Assembly (NCBI GenBank): GCA_947625475.1
Contig: CANQOL010000022.1
Location: forward strand, 1-50,441
DNA: 50,441 bases
Origin: an uncultured Acetatifactor sp.
GTDB lineage: Bacteria > Bacillota > Clostridia > Lachnospirales > Lachnospiraceae
Direction of reading: 5' to 3'
Made by a program: the position numbers and the translations under genes
Shown here: positions 39,940-47,909 of the stretch, piece by piece
Layout of the letters: each line of letters opens with the position of its first letter
Position numbering within the stretch: position 1 is the first letter of the stretch
The notes under the pieces: generated by a model
The model's database searches: none
What the model saw: only the letters and a program-made list of their open reading frames with translations
Told to the model about the DNA's origin: nothing

Positions 39940-42326
39940 AACTAAAAACCAAAGTCATTTTGATCCTGCTGTGCATCGGGGTGGCTTTGGCTTTCCTGGT
40001 TTTCAGGAAAGTGCAGACACCCGCGGAGGGGCCCGCATCGGAGGAAGCTGTACAGCCTTCCCAGACCCCGGCCGGCACCCAAGACAAAAACAGCGCTCTG
40101 GCAAAGGAGTATGTGTACTCTTATCAAAGCCTTGCATTGGGGGAGGACCTGAGCGGCGCTTCCGTTTTGGCCATGGTATATCAGAACGGGAGGCTCCTTG
40201 TGGTGATCAATCAGGCCCAGAGCTCCTACAACCGGACCACCAGAGAGTATCTCAACGAGAATGAGCTGACGCTCTTTGACTGCAATCCGGACGGATCCTC
40301 CAGCCGCAGTGTGCGCCTGGAGGATCCGGAGAGCGGTATGGAGGGCCGGATCCTGCGGGTGTGCATCTCCGCCGGGGGGGATGTGTATGTGCTCAAGGAG
40401 ATCTATGAGCCGTCAGAAGAGACGGCGGAGGGGGAGGAGGCCCAGTACGTCCAGGACAGCTGCCTGGTGCGCTACGACAGCGGCGGGACCCTTCTTTGGA
40501 GAAAATCCATGAAGGAGGAACCTTCCGGGGGGGAGGAAGGATTTTACGCCAACAATATGGGGGTGGACGGGGAGGGAAACGTGACCTTCTACACCAACCG
40601 GGAGGAACCCCTTCTGATCACATATGACGGGGAGGGAAACAGAGTGGGGGAGGCGCGTCTGCCGGAGACGCTGCAGAACCTGGGGAGAGTGATGTTCCGC
40701 CCCCAGGGGGATCTGCTGATCACCACCTATAACGACGATTACTCCCAGATGTTTGTGCAGTCCTACGATCCTAAGACCGGGGTGCTCTCGGAGGCGGCCC
40801 GGATGCCGGAGTGGTTCAGCAACTATACCTATCAGCTGGGGACGGAGAGCGATTTCATCCTGATCAGCGACGGGGGCGCCTTCACCTACAATATCGGGGA
40901 CGAAGAGCCGGTCAAGTTCCTGGACTATGTGAACTCGGATCTGCCGGCCAGCGGGATCGAGCTGCTCTGCCATGTGGACGGGAAGCATTTTGTGGCAGCC
41001 TACACCAGTATTGTGGAGGAACAGACCCAGCTGGCCTACTTTACCTACCTGGAGCCGGATCAGATCGAGGAAAAGAAGACCCTGGTGCTGGGGTGCTACG
41101 GGCTGGACGCGGGCCTCAAGAAGCGGGTGGTGGAGTTCAATCACAACAGCGCCTCCTACCGGATCACGGTCCACGATTATGCCCACTATTACGGGGCATA
41201 CAACTACATGGAGGGCTACACCCGGCTGAACAATGACATTATCCGGGGGGAGATGCCGGACATTTTGCTGACGGACGACAATATGCCCATCGAGAGCTAT
41301 ATCGAGAAGGGGCTTCTGGCCGATATTGACAGCCTGATCCGGGAGGATCCGGAGCTGGCCGGGATGGCCTATATGGAGAATGTGCTGGACGCCTACCGGA
41401 TGGATGGCAGGCTTTACCGGGTGTTCCCCGGTTTTCAGATCCGAACCATGCTGGCCAAGACCTCCCTGGTGGGAGAGCAGCGGGGCTGGACCATGGAGGA
41501 GCTGGAGCTGTTCATGGAGCAGATGCCCCGGGACTGCACCCCCTTTGGGGATGTGCTCCGCTCCACCTTTGTGAGTATGATGATGGAGTATGTGGGGAAC
41601 GAGTTTGTGGACTGGGACAGCGGCCGGTGCGATTTCCGCTCCCAGGAGTTCTTAAGCCTTCTGGAGTATGCGAAAACCCTTCCGGATACCTATCCCCAGG
41701 GGTATTTTGACCACTATGACTACTCGGAGTACGAGAATAGGTTCCGGGAGGACAAGGCGGTGCTCTGCGAGATCACCGTAGGGGATGTGTGGGATCTCTA
41801 CTACGCTGTCCGGGGCAGGTTCGGGGAGCCGGTGACCTACATGGGCTTCCCCAGCCAGAGCGGGGACGGGTCGATCCTGTTCGCCTCGGGGGATGTGTTC
41901 GTCCTCTCGGCATCCTCCCCCTATCTGGAGGGAGCCTGGGAGTTTGCCCGGTATTATCTGACGCCGGAATATCAGGAGAGCGGCGATTTCGTGGGAATGC
42001 CCCTCTCCAGGAGCCTGCTGGAGAAGCAGCTGGAGGACACCACCAGGCAGCCCTGGAGGGAAGATGAGGAAGGGAACCGGGAATACTATGACAACCCCTA
42101 TTATCTGAACGGGGAGCAGATTACCCTGGAGCCCTTTACCCAGAGCGAGGCCCAGGAGGTGCTGCGCTTTATTGAAAGTGTAGACCGGAGGGCCTACTAC
42201 GATCAGGAGGTCCTTCAGATTGTGGATGAGGAGACGGGAGCCTTCTTCAGCGGCCAGAAGAGCGCCCAGGAGGTGGCATCCGTCATAGAGAACCGGGTAC
42301 AGCTGTACCTGGATGAAAACAGTTAG
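39936..42326 (+). CDS. Membrane-anchored propeller plus solute-binding protein (paralog 2)
   Basis: Protein of 796 residues related over its length to the proteins at 32825 and 42385. Instead of a lipobox it has an uncleaved N-terminal anchor (VILILLCIGVALAFLVF). The strand-rich N-terminal region (about 60-370: SAGGDVYVLKEIYE, GEGNVTFYTNREEP, RPQGDLLITTYND) precedes a solute-binding domain from about 380 (KKTLVLGCYG, VVEFNHNSASYRI, RLNNDIIRGEMPDILLTDD). The ending TGAFFSGQKSAQEVASVIE matches its paralogs. The GTG at 39936 is chosen because it overlaps the upstream stop (GTGA); a longer GTG start at 39837 would overlap by 100 bp. Tether differences suggest a distinct position in the complex. 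Confidence 0.85.
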   Translation: MKLKTKVILILLCIGVALAFLVFRKVQTPAEGPASEEAVQPSQTPAGTQDKNSALAKEYVYSYQSLALGEDLSGASVLAMVYQNGRLLVVINQAQSSYNRTTREYLNENELTLFDCNPDGSSSRSVRLEDPESGMEGRILRVCISAGGDVYVLKEIYEPSEETAEGEEAQYVQDSCLVRYDSGGTLLWRKSMKEEPSGGEEGFYANNMGVDGEGNVTFYTNREEPLLITYDGEGNRVGEARLPETLQNLGRVMFRPQGDLLITTYNDDYSQMFVQSYDPKTGVLSEAARMPEWFSNYTYQLGTESDFILISDGGAFTYNIGDEEPVKFLDYVNSDLPASGIELLCHVDGKHFVAAYTSIVEEQTQLAYFTYLEPDQIEEKKTLVLGCYGLDAGLKKRVVEFNHNSASYRITVHDYAHYYGAYNYMEGYTRLNNDIIRGEMPDILLTDDNMPIESYIEKGLLADIDSLIREDPELAGMAYMENVLDAYRMDGRLYRVFPGFQIRTMLAKTSLVGEQRGWTMEELELFMEQMPRDCTPFGDVLRSTFVSMMMEYVGNEFVDWDSGRCDFRSQEFLSLLEYAKTLPDTYPQGYFDHYDYSEYENRFREDKAVLCEITVGDVWDLYYAVRGRFGEPVTYMGFPSQSGDGSILFASGDVFVLSASSPYLEGAWEFARYYLTPEYQESGDFVGMPLSRSLLEKQLEDTTRQPWREDEEGNREYYDNPYYLNGEQITLEPFTQSEAQEVLRFIESVDRRAYYDQEVLQIVDEETGAFFSGQKSAQEVASVIENRVQLYLDENS

Positions 42327-42384
42327 GGCGGGAGAAACTTAAAAAAACAGATCCCGGCACACAGAGGGAAAAGGAGGAAGAGTT

Positions 42385-44871
42385 ATGAAAAAAGGAAGGA
42401 AGGCAGGGAAAGCCCTGATCCTGGCGGCCGCGCTGGCCCTGGGGCTGTGCGCCTGCGGCGGAGGGAAAAAGGCGGAGGCGGATCCCAATCTGGCCAAGCA
42501 GAATGTGTATTCCTACATTGATCTGAATCTGGGGGACGCCCTGCAGGACGCCAGCGTGTCCCAGATTTCCACGGACGGCAACCGGGTGTATCTTCTGGTC
42601 CAGCGCTATGAGAGCAATTACGACGAGGAGACGGATATCTACTCCAGCGACAACACCTGTATTCTCCTGAGCGTCAATTTGGACGGGAGCGACCTGCAGT
42701 CCAAGGTGCTGGAGGACGCCGGGGATTATTTGGCGAAAGAGGAGCTTCCGGCCCCGGGGGGAGAGGGAGATTCCGCCCCGGAGGGGGAGGATGTCCCGGA
42801 AGAAGAGCCCGCCCCGGAGGCCCCGGAGGGGGAGGAAGAGCCCACCGGTGAGTGGGAGATGTCCAGTTTGCAGTCCTGGGTGAACGGAACCTGCATGGGA
42901 AGCGACGGGACCCTGTGTACGGTGGAGGAGGCCTACGTCCAGCAGCGCCTGGATGAGGAAACCTACTCCGACAATCAGTATTTGTTTCTGAACTATTATA
43001 CCCCTCAGGGGGAGCTGGCCTGGCACAAAATCCTGTACGACGGCAGCCAGAGCTCTGACTATTATTATGTGAATTCCTTAGGCATGGACCGGGAGGGCAA
43101 TGTGTACGCCTTCTCCCAGTCCGGCGAGCCTCTGATGCTGGGCTTTAACCGGGAGGGAGATGAGATCTTGAGGGAGACGCTGGAGCTGGAGGACCGGCAG
43201 CTTGGCGGCGTCCTCTTTAGCTTTGACGGAAAGGCCCTGATCACGGCCTTCAACAATGAGTACACCAAGATGACCCTGATCCCCTACGATCTGAAAACCG
43301 GGCAGATGCAGGAGGCGCTGGAGGCGCCGGACTGGCTGAACCGCTACAGCTTGTTCAGCGGGACGGACACGGACATGATTCTCACGGACAACAGCGGGGT
43401 CTACACCTACAACCTGGGGGATGCGGAGCCGGTGAAGGTCATCGATACGGTCAACTCGGATCTGCCCACCAACCGGCTGAACTATTTCTGCCCCATAGAC
43501 GATCAGCACTTTGTGGCCCTCTATTCCGATATGTCGGATGACTGGACCAGCCATGTGTCCTACTTTACCCGTGTGGATCCCAAGGACATCCCGGACAAGA
43601 AGGTGCTGGTGCTGGCGGCCAACTATGTGGACAGCAGCGTGAAAAACCGGGTGGTGGCCTTCAACAAGACGAACCCCACCTACCGGATCACCGTCAAGGA
43701 TTACTCCGCCTACCAGACCATGGAGGATTACTTTGCCAGCTACACCCAGCTGAACAACGACATTATCAGCGGCAACACCCCGGATATTATTGTGGTGGAC
43801 GGGAATATCCCTGTGGACAATTATATTAAAAAGGGCGTGCTGGCGGATATTGACAAGCTCATCGCCCAGGATGAGGAACTCTCGGGGAAGGAGTTCATGC
43901 AGAACTTCTTCGACGCCTACCGGGTGAACGGGAAGCTCTACGAGGTGATCCCCTCCTTTGACGTAGAGACCATGGTGGCGAAAAAATCCGTGGTGGGGGA
44001 TCTGACCGGCTGGACCATGTCGGAGATGCTGGACTTTCTGGAGAACAAGATGCCCGAGGGATGCCAGCCCTTCGGAGGCGGCCAGATTCTGCGGGACACC
44101 TTTATGTATATGGTGATGAACTATTCGGGGGCCAACTTTGTGGACACCCAGGAGGGAAAGTGCTATTTTGATACCCAGGAGTTTATGGACCTTCTGACCT
44201 ACGCCAAGAGCCTTCCCACAGAGTATACGGACGACGGGGGCATTTCCTACGGCGTGTACGACGCGGTGGGGGAAAGCCAGAAGAGCTTCCGGAACGATAC
44301 GATCCTCATGACCAGCATGTATGTCAGCCGGATCGCGGATACCATCTATACCGTGAAGGGAGAGGTGGGGGAGGAGGTGGCCTTTGTGGGCTTCCCCTGC
44401 AGCGACAGACAGGGCTCCATCGTGGAGAGCTACGGCTACAGCTACGCCCTCTCCGCCAGGTCCGCCAACCTGGACGGGGCCTGGGAATTTGTGAGATACT
44501 ACCTGACCGACGAGTACCAGATGAGCGATGAGATATACGGACTGCCCGCCTCCCGGGAGGCCTTTGACAAGCAGGCCGAGACCGCCATGGAGAGGCCCTA
44601 TTGGATCAATGAGGACGGGGGGAAGGAGTACTACGATTACACCTACTGGGAAAACGACGAGCAGATCATTCTGGAGCCTTACACAGAGCAGGAGATCCAG
44701 ACCATAAAGGACTTCCTCACCACTGTGAACAAGCGGCCCTACTCCAACGAGGAAATCCAGAAGATCATCGACGAGGAGGCAGCCGCCTTCTACCAGGATC
44801 AGAAGCCGGTGGAGGAAGTGGTGAAGATCATCCAGAGCCGGGCCCAGGTGTACCTGGACGAGAACAGCTGA
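42385..44871 (+). CDS. Lipoprotein, propeller plus solute-binding protein (paralog 3)
   Basis: Lipoprotein of 828 residues with lipobox LCAC (Cys24). The N-terminal strand-rich region is interrupted by a Pro/Glu-rich linker at about 118-155. It then shows Asp-Gly turns (MDREGNVYAFSQSGEP, SFDGKALITAFNNEY). The solute-binding domain starts at about 402 (DKKVLVLAANYVD, VVAFNKTNPTYRITV, QLNNDIISGNTPDIIVVDG). The C-terminus (EAAAFYQDQKPVEEVVKIIQ) again matches the paralogs. It is closer to paralog 2 than to paralog 1 by eye. AGGAGGAAG lies upstream. It is the last gene before a terminator, so the operon is seven genes long. Confidence 0.88.
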   Translation: MKKGRKAGKALILAAALALGLCACGGGKKAEADPNLAKQNVYSYIDLNLGDALQDASVSQISTDGNRVYLLVQRYESNYDEETDIYSSDNTCILLSVNLDGSDLQSKVLEDAGDYLAKEELPAPGGEGDSAPEGEDVPEEEPAPEAPEGEEEPTGEWEMSSLQSWVNGTCMGSDGTLCTVEEAYVQQRLDEETYSDNQYLFLNYYTPQGELAWHKILYDGSQSSDYYYVNSLGMDREGNVYAFSQSGEPLMLGFNREGDEILRETLELEDRQLGGVLFSFDGKALITAFNNEYTKMTLIPYDLKTGQMQEALEAPDWLNRYSLFSGTDTDMILTDNSGVYTYNLGDAEPVKVIDTVNSDLPTNRLNYFCPIDDQHFVALYSDMSDDWTSHVSYFTRVDPKDIPDKKVLVLAANYVDSSVKNRVVAFNKTNPTYRITVKDYSAYQTMEDYFASYTQLNNDIISGNTPDIIVVDGNIPVDNYIKKGVLADIDKLIAQDEELSGKEFMQNFFDAYRVNGKLYEVIPSFDVETMVAKKSVVGDLTGWTMSEMLDFLENKMPEGCQPFGGGQILRDTFMYMVMNYSGANFVDTQEGKCYFDTQEFMDLLTYAKSLPTEYTDDGGISYGVYDAVGESQKSFRNDTILMTSMYVSRIADTIYTVKGEVGEEVAFVGFPCSDRQGSIVESYGYSYALSARSANLDGAWEFVRYYLTDEYQMSDEIYGLPASREAFDKQAETAMERPYWINEDGGKEYYDYTYWENDEQIILEPYTEQEIQTIKDFLTTVNKRPYSNEEIQKIIDEEAAAFYQDQKPVEEVVKIIQSRAQVYLDENS

Positions 44872-44887
44872 CAAAAGGAAGAGAAAG

Positions 44888-44920
44888 GAGAGGCCGCCCG
44901 CTCAGAGCTGGCCTCTCTTT
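44888..44920. terminator. Terminator ending the seven-gene operon
   Basis: GAGAGGCC (44888-44895) pairs with GGCCTCTC (44910-44917) and is followed by TTTTG. It overlaps the end of the convergent metallopeptidase gene and may work in both directions. Confidence 0.8.
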
Positions 44921-45300
44921 TGCAGATGACAGAGCCCGTTTAACTCGCTCCCGTGGTCCCGAAGCCACCTTTTGCAGGTGAGATAGTCCGGCATCACGGA
45001 GGCCACCTTGTTCCAGAAGTCCCAGGAGTGGTTCATATAGGTCAGATGGCAGAGCTCATGGACCACCACATAGTCCAGCACCCGGGGCGGCGCAAAGAGC
45101 AGCCGGTAGTTGAAGGAGAGGGTGCCCTTGGAGGAACAGCTCCCCCAGCGGGTCTTCTGGTCCCGGACGGTGATGCGCTCATAGTGCCCGCCGGTGAGGG
45201 GCAGATAGTGGGCCGCCCGGGCGGCAAAGAGAGCCGGCGCGGCCTCCCGGTAGCGGGCCTCCGTGACGGCGGCCAGGTGAAGCTGTTCTCTGGTGTACAT
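44902..45300 (-). CDS. YgjP/SprT-like zinc metallopeptidase (M48-related, DUF45)
   Basis: Protein of 132 residues. The zinc motif is HELCH within VVVHELCHLTYMNHS, with the next His as a likely third ligand, and the family signature TRWGSCSSKGTLSFNYRL precedes it. GGGGAGG is placed properly before the ATG at 45300, so the short length is real. Most YgjP-like proteins are 150-240 residues and have a longer N-terminal region, so this one is a minimal form. Its substrate is unknown. Confidence 0.85.
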   Translation of the reverse strand: MYTREQLHLAAVTEARYREAAPALFAARAAHYLPLTGGHYERITVRDQKTRWGSCSSKGTLSFNYRLLFAPPRVLDYVVVHELCHLTYMNHSWDFWNKVASVMPDYLTCKRWLRDHGSELNGLCHLQKRGQL

Positions 45301-45419
45301 GCAAAAGACCTCCCCGAATCCTTTTAAGCCCGTCCAGGCAGGGGCCTGCTGCCCCGGCGTCTGAAGGGCCTGACTCTACTTTACAGGAAAACGGAAAAAA
45401 TGGCAAGGAGGATAAGCCC

Positions 45420-46100
45420 TTGAAGGAGAATGTGCCGGGCAGGTGCGTCATCGTGGCGGCCGGAGAGCTGAAGGAGAAGAAAATCCCGGTGGAGAAGGGG
45501 GATTTTGTGATCGCCGTGGACGGCGGGGCCGCATACTGCCGGCGTCTCGGCCTGGAACCGGATCTGACGGTGGGGGATTTTGATTCCCTGGAAGAGCAGG
45601 AGAGGGAGAGGGTGCGCCTCCTTGGGAGGGAGCACCCGGAGCGGGTGATCGCCCTGCAGCCCGAGAAGGACGACACGGACACCCTGGCCGCCATCCGGCT
45701 GGGCAGGGAGAGGGGCTTCTCGGACTTTTGGATCTACGGGGGGACAGGCGGGCGGCTGGAGCACACGGTGGCCAATATCCAGTGCCTTTTGTATCTGAAA
45801 AACCGGGGCTGCCGGGGAGTCCTGGCGGATGGGGAGAGCCGCATCTTTGTGCTGAAGGAGGAGGAGAGGGGCTTTGGCCGGGAAGAGAGAGGGTATCTGT
45901 CCCTCTTTGCCCTGGGAGAGAGGGCCTTTGGCGTGACTGTCCGGGGCATGAAATATCCCCTGGAGGAAGCGGAGCTGGCAAGCGACTTTCCCCTGGGGAT
46001 CAGCAATGAGTTTACGGGCCGCGAGGCCCTGGTGAGAGTCAAAAAGGGGGCCCTTCTGTGCATCCAAAGCCCCTTTGACTCCCAGAGGCCGGCCCCCTAG
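45420..46100 (+). CDS. thiN: Thiamine diphosphokinase
   Basis: Protein of 226 residues that transfers pyrophosphate from ATP to thiamine, giving thiamine diphosphate. Motifs: FVIAVDGGAAYCRRLGLEPD, VGDFDSLEE, QPEKDDTDTLAAIR, YGGTGGRLEHTVANIQ, and ISNEFTGREALVRVKKG at the C-terminus. The start is a TTG at 45420 with AAGGAGG eight bases upstream. It stands alone between a convergent peptidase (divergent starts) and a terminator. Confidence 0.94.
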   Translation: MKENVPGRCVIVAAGELKEKKIPVEKGDFVIAVDGGAAYCRRLGLEPDLTVGDFDSLEEQERERVRLLGREHPERVIALQPEKDDTDTLAAIRLGRERGFSDFWIYGGTGGRLEHTVANIQCLLYLKNRGCRGVLADGESRIFVLKEEERGFGREERGYLSLFALGERAFGVTVRGMKYPLEEAELASDFPLGISNEFTGREALVRVKKGALLCIQSPFDSQRPAP

Positions 46101-46115
46101 AGGGACCGGCCTTTT
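46086..46115 (+). terminator. Intrinsic terminator of the thiamine diphosphokinase gene
   Basis: AGGCCGG (46086-46092) with CCGGCCT (46106-46112), an interior loop and a TTTT run. The stem includes the end of the coding sequence. Confidence 0.75.
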
Positions 46116-46127
46116 CCATCCGTTTTT

Positions 46128-47906
46128 TTATACGGTAAACTGGGCCATGTACAGCTGATAGTAGGCGCCCTTTTTGGCCAGCAGCTGGGCGGCGGTCCCC
46201 TGCTCCAGGATGCCGCCCCGGTCGATGACAAAGATCCGGTCCGCCCGCTGGATGGTGCTGAGGCGGTGGGCGATGCAGAAGGAGGTGCGGCCCTTCAGCA
46301 GGGTCTCTATGCCCTTCTGCACCAGAAGCTCTGTTTTGGTGTCGATGCTGGAGGTGGCCTCGTCCAGGATCAGGATCCTGGGCCGGGAGAGGAAGGTCCT
46401 GGCGAAGGCAAGGAGCTGGCGCTGTCCCACGGACAGGCCCCCGCCCCGCTCGGAGAGCTCCGTATCGTACCCCTTCTCCAGCTTCATGATAAAGTCGTGG
46501 GCGTTCACCGCCTTGGCGGCCTCCACGATTTCCTCGTCCGTTGCGTCCAGCCTGCCGTAGCGGATGTTCTCCCGGACGGTGCCGGAGAACAGGAAGTTGT
46601 CCTGGGTCATGACGCCCATCTGGCTGCGCAGGGACTCTAAGGTCACATCCCGCACGTCCCGGCCGTCGATGAGCACCCGCCCGCCGGTCACGTCGTAGAA
46701 ACGGCTGATCAGGTTGACGATGGTGGTCTTGCCGGCCCCGGTGGGACCCACCAGGGCGACGGTCTCCCCGGGCCTTACCGAAAAGCTCACACGGTCCAGG
46801 ACCTTTACGTCCCGCTCGTCCGAGTAGGCGAAGGTCACATCCTCAAATTCCACGGCCCCTTCGATGGGAGGGAGCTTTCCCGCCTGCGGCTTGTCGGTGA
46901 TCCGGGAGGGAGTGTCCATCACCTCAAAGATCCGCTCCGCCGCGGCAATGTTGGTGATGAGCTGATTGTAAAAATTGCTCAGGTTCATAATGGGCCGCCA
47001 GAACATGTCAATATAGTTCTTGAAGGCCAGCAGGGTGCCCACGGAGACGGCGGGGATCCCGATCACCGCGATGCCCGTGTAGAAAAGGGCGGCGCAGCCG
47101 ATGCCCCAGCACAGATCGATCACGGAGCCGAAGGCGTCGTTGAGGCGCACGGCCCGGTTGAAGGAGATCCGGTGCTCCTCCACCAGACGGTGGAAGGTGC
47201 CGCGTGTTTCTTCCTGGGCGGTAAAGCTCTGGATGACGCGCATGCCCGCAATGTCCTCATGGAGAAAGGCGTTCAGGTTGGCGGATTTTTTGCGCACCGC
47301 CTGCCATCTTTTGTGGGAGTAGATCTGGATGATCCACATGCCCGCGAACATCAGGGGCATAGAGCACAGGGAGGCCAGGGTCAGAGGCACGCTCTTGACC
47401 AGCATAATGGCCGCCACGGAGCAGATGGTGATAAAGTCCGGGATCAGGGTGGTCACGCAGCTCTCCAGCACATCCCGCAGGGAGTTGATGTCCCCGATAA
47501 TGCGGGAGAGGATCTTTCCCGTGGGGCGGCTGTCAAAAAAGGTAAAATCCAGGGTCTGGATATGGGCGTAGAGCTCCTGGCGGATATTGGCCAGGATATC
47601 GTTGCACACCTTGCTCATAATGTACATGCGAAGCCGCACCAGCAGGATCATGATCCCGTTCAGGACCAGGGCGAACAGGCACAGCCCCACAAGGCCGGCC
47701 AGGTCCCCCTTGGCAATATAGTCGTCGATGGCGGACTCCATGATCAGCGGGTTTAAGAGACCTACCGCCACGCAGAAGCCCATGATCAGCAGCACGCCGG
47801 CCACCTGCTTTTTGTAGGAGAGCAGGCGGGAGAAAAGGCGCAGCAGGGTCCTGGCCTTGCCGGCCTGGGCGTTCTGTTCGTCCTCCTTAAATGTATTGAC
47901 GGGCAT
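46128..47906 (-). CDS. ABC exporter half-transporter, catalytic subunit
   Basis: Protein of 592 residues: six-helix exporter domain (about 1-330) fused to an ATPase domain. Walker A is GPTGAGKTT, Walker B ILILDEATSSID with the catalytic Glu, and the switch His is in IAHRLST. The signature is LSVGQ rather than LSGGQ. Together with the upstream gene it forms a heterodimer of the BmrCD/LmrCD type. Its Walker motifs pair with the partner's intact LSGGQ to make the one canonical ATP site. AGGAGG overlaps the end of the upstream gene, three bases away, so the pair is cotranslated. Multidrug or lipid export is expected. Confidence 0.94.
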   Translation of the reverse strand: MPVNTFKEDEQNAQAGKARTLLRLFSRLLSYKKQVAGVLLIMGFCVAVGLLNPLIMESAIDDYIAKGDLAGLVGLCLFALVLNGIMILLVRLRMYIMSKVCNDILANIRQELYAHIQTLDFTFFDSRPTGKILSRIIGDINSLRDVLESCVTTLIPDFITICSVAAIMLVKSVPLTLASLCSMPLMFAGMWIIQIYSHKRWQAVRKKSANLNAFLHEDIAGMRVIQSFTAQEETRGTFHRLVEEHRISFNRAVRLNDAFGSVIDLCWGIGCAALFYTGIAVIGIPAVSVGTLLAFKNYIDMFWRPIMNLSNFYNQLITNIAAAERIFEVMDTPSRITDKPQAGKLPPIEGAVEFEDVTFAYSDERDVKVLDRVSFSVRPGETVALVGPTGAGKTTIVNLISRFYDVTGGRVLIDGRDVRDVTLESLRSQMGVMTQDNFLFSGTVRENIRYGRLDATDEEIVEAAKAVNAHDFIMKLEKGYDTELSERGGGLSVGQRQLLAFARTFLSRPRILILDEATSSIDTKTELLVQKGIETLLKGRTSFCIAHRLSTIQRADRIFVIDRGGILEQGTAAQLLAKKGAYYQLYMAQFTV

Positions 47907-47909
47907 GGA

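Noticed and set aside
43078..44874. Minus-strand frame of 598 codons opposite paralog 3
   Set aside because: Same reversed-codon composition (many V, H, L, G); the sense strand has clear lipoprotein and solute-binding motifs.
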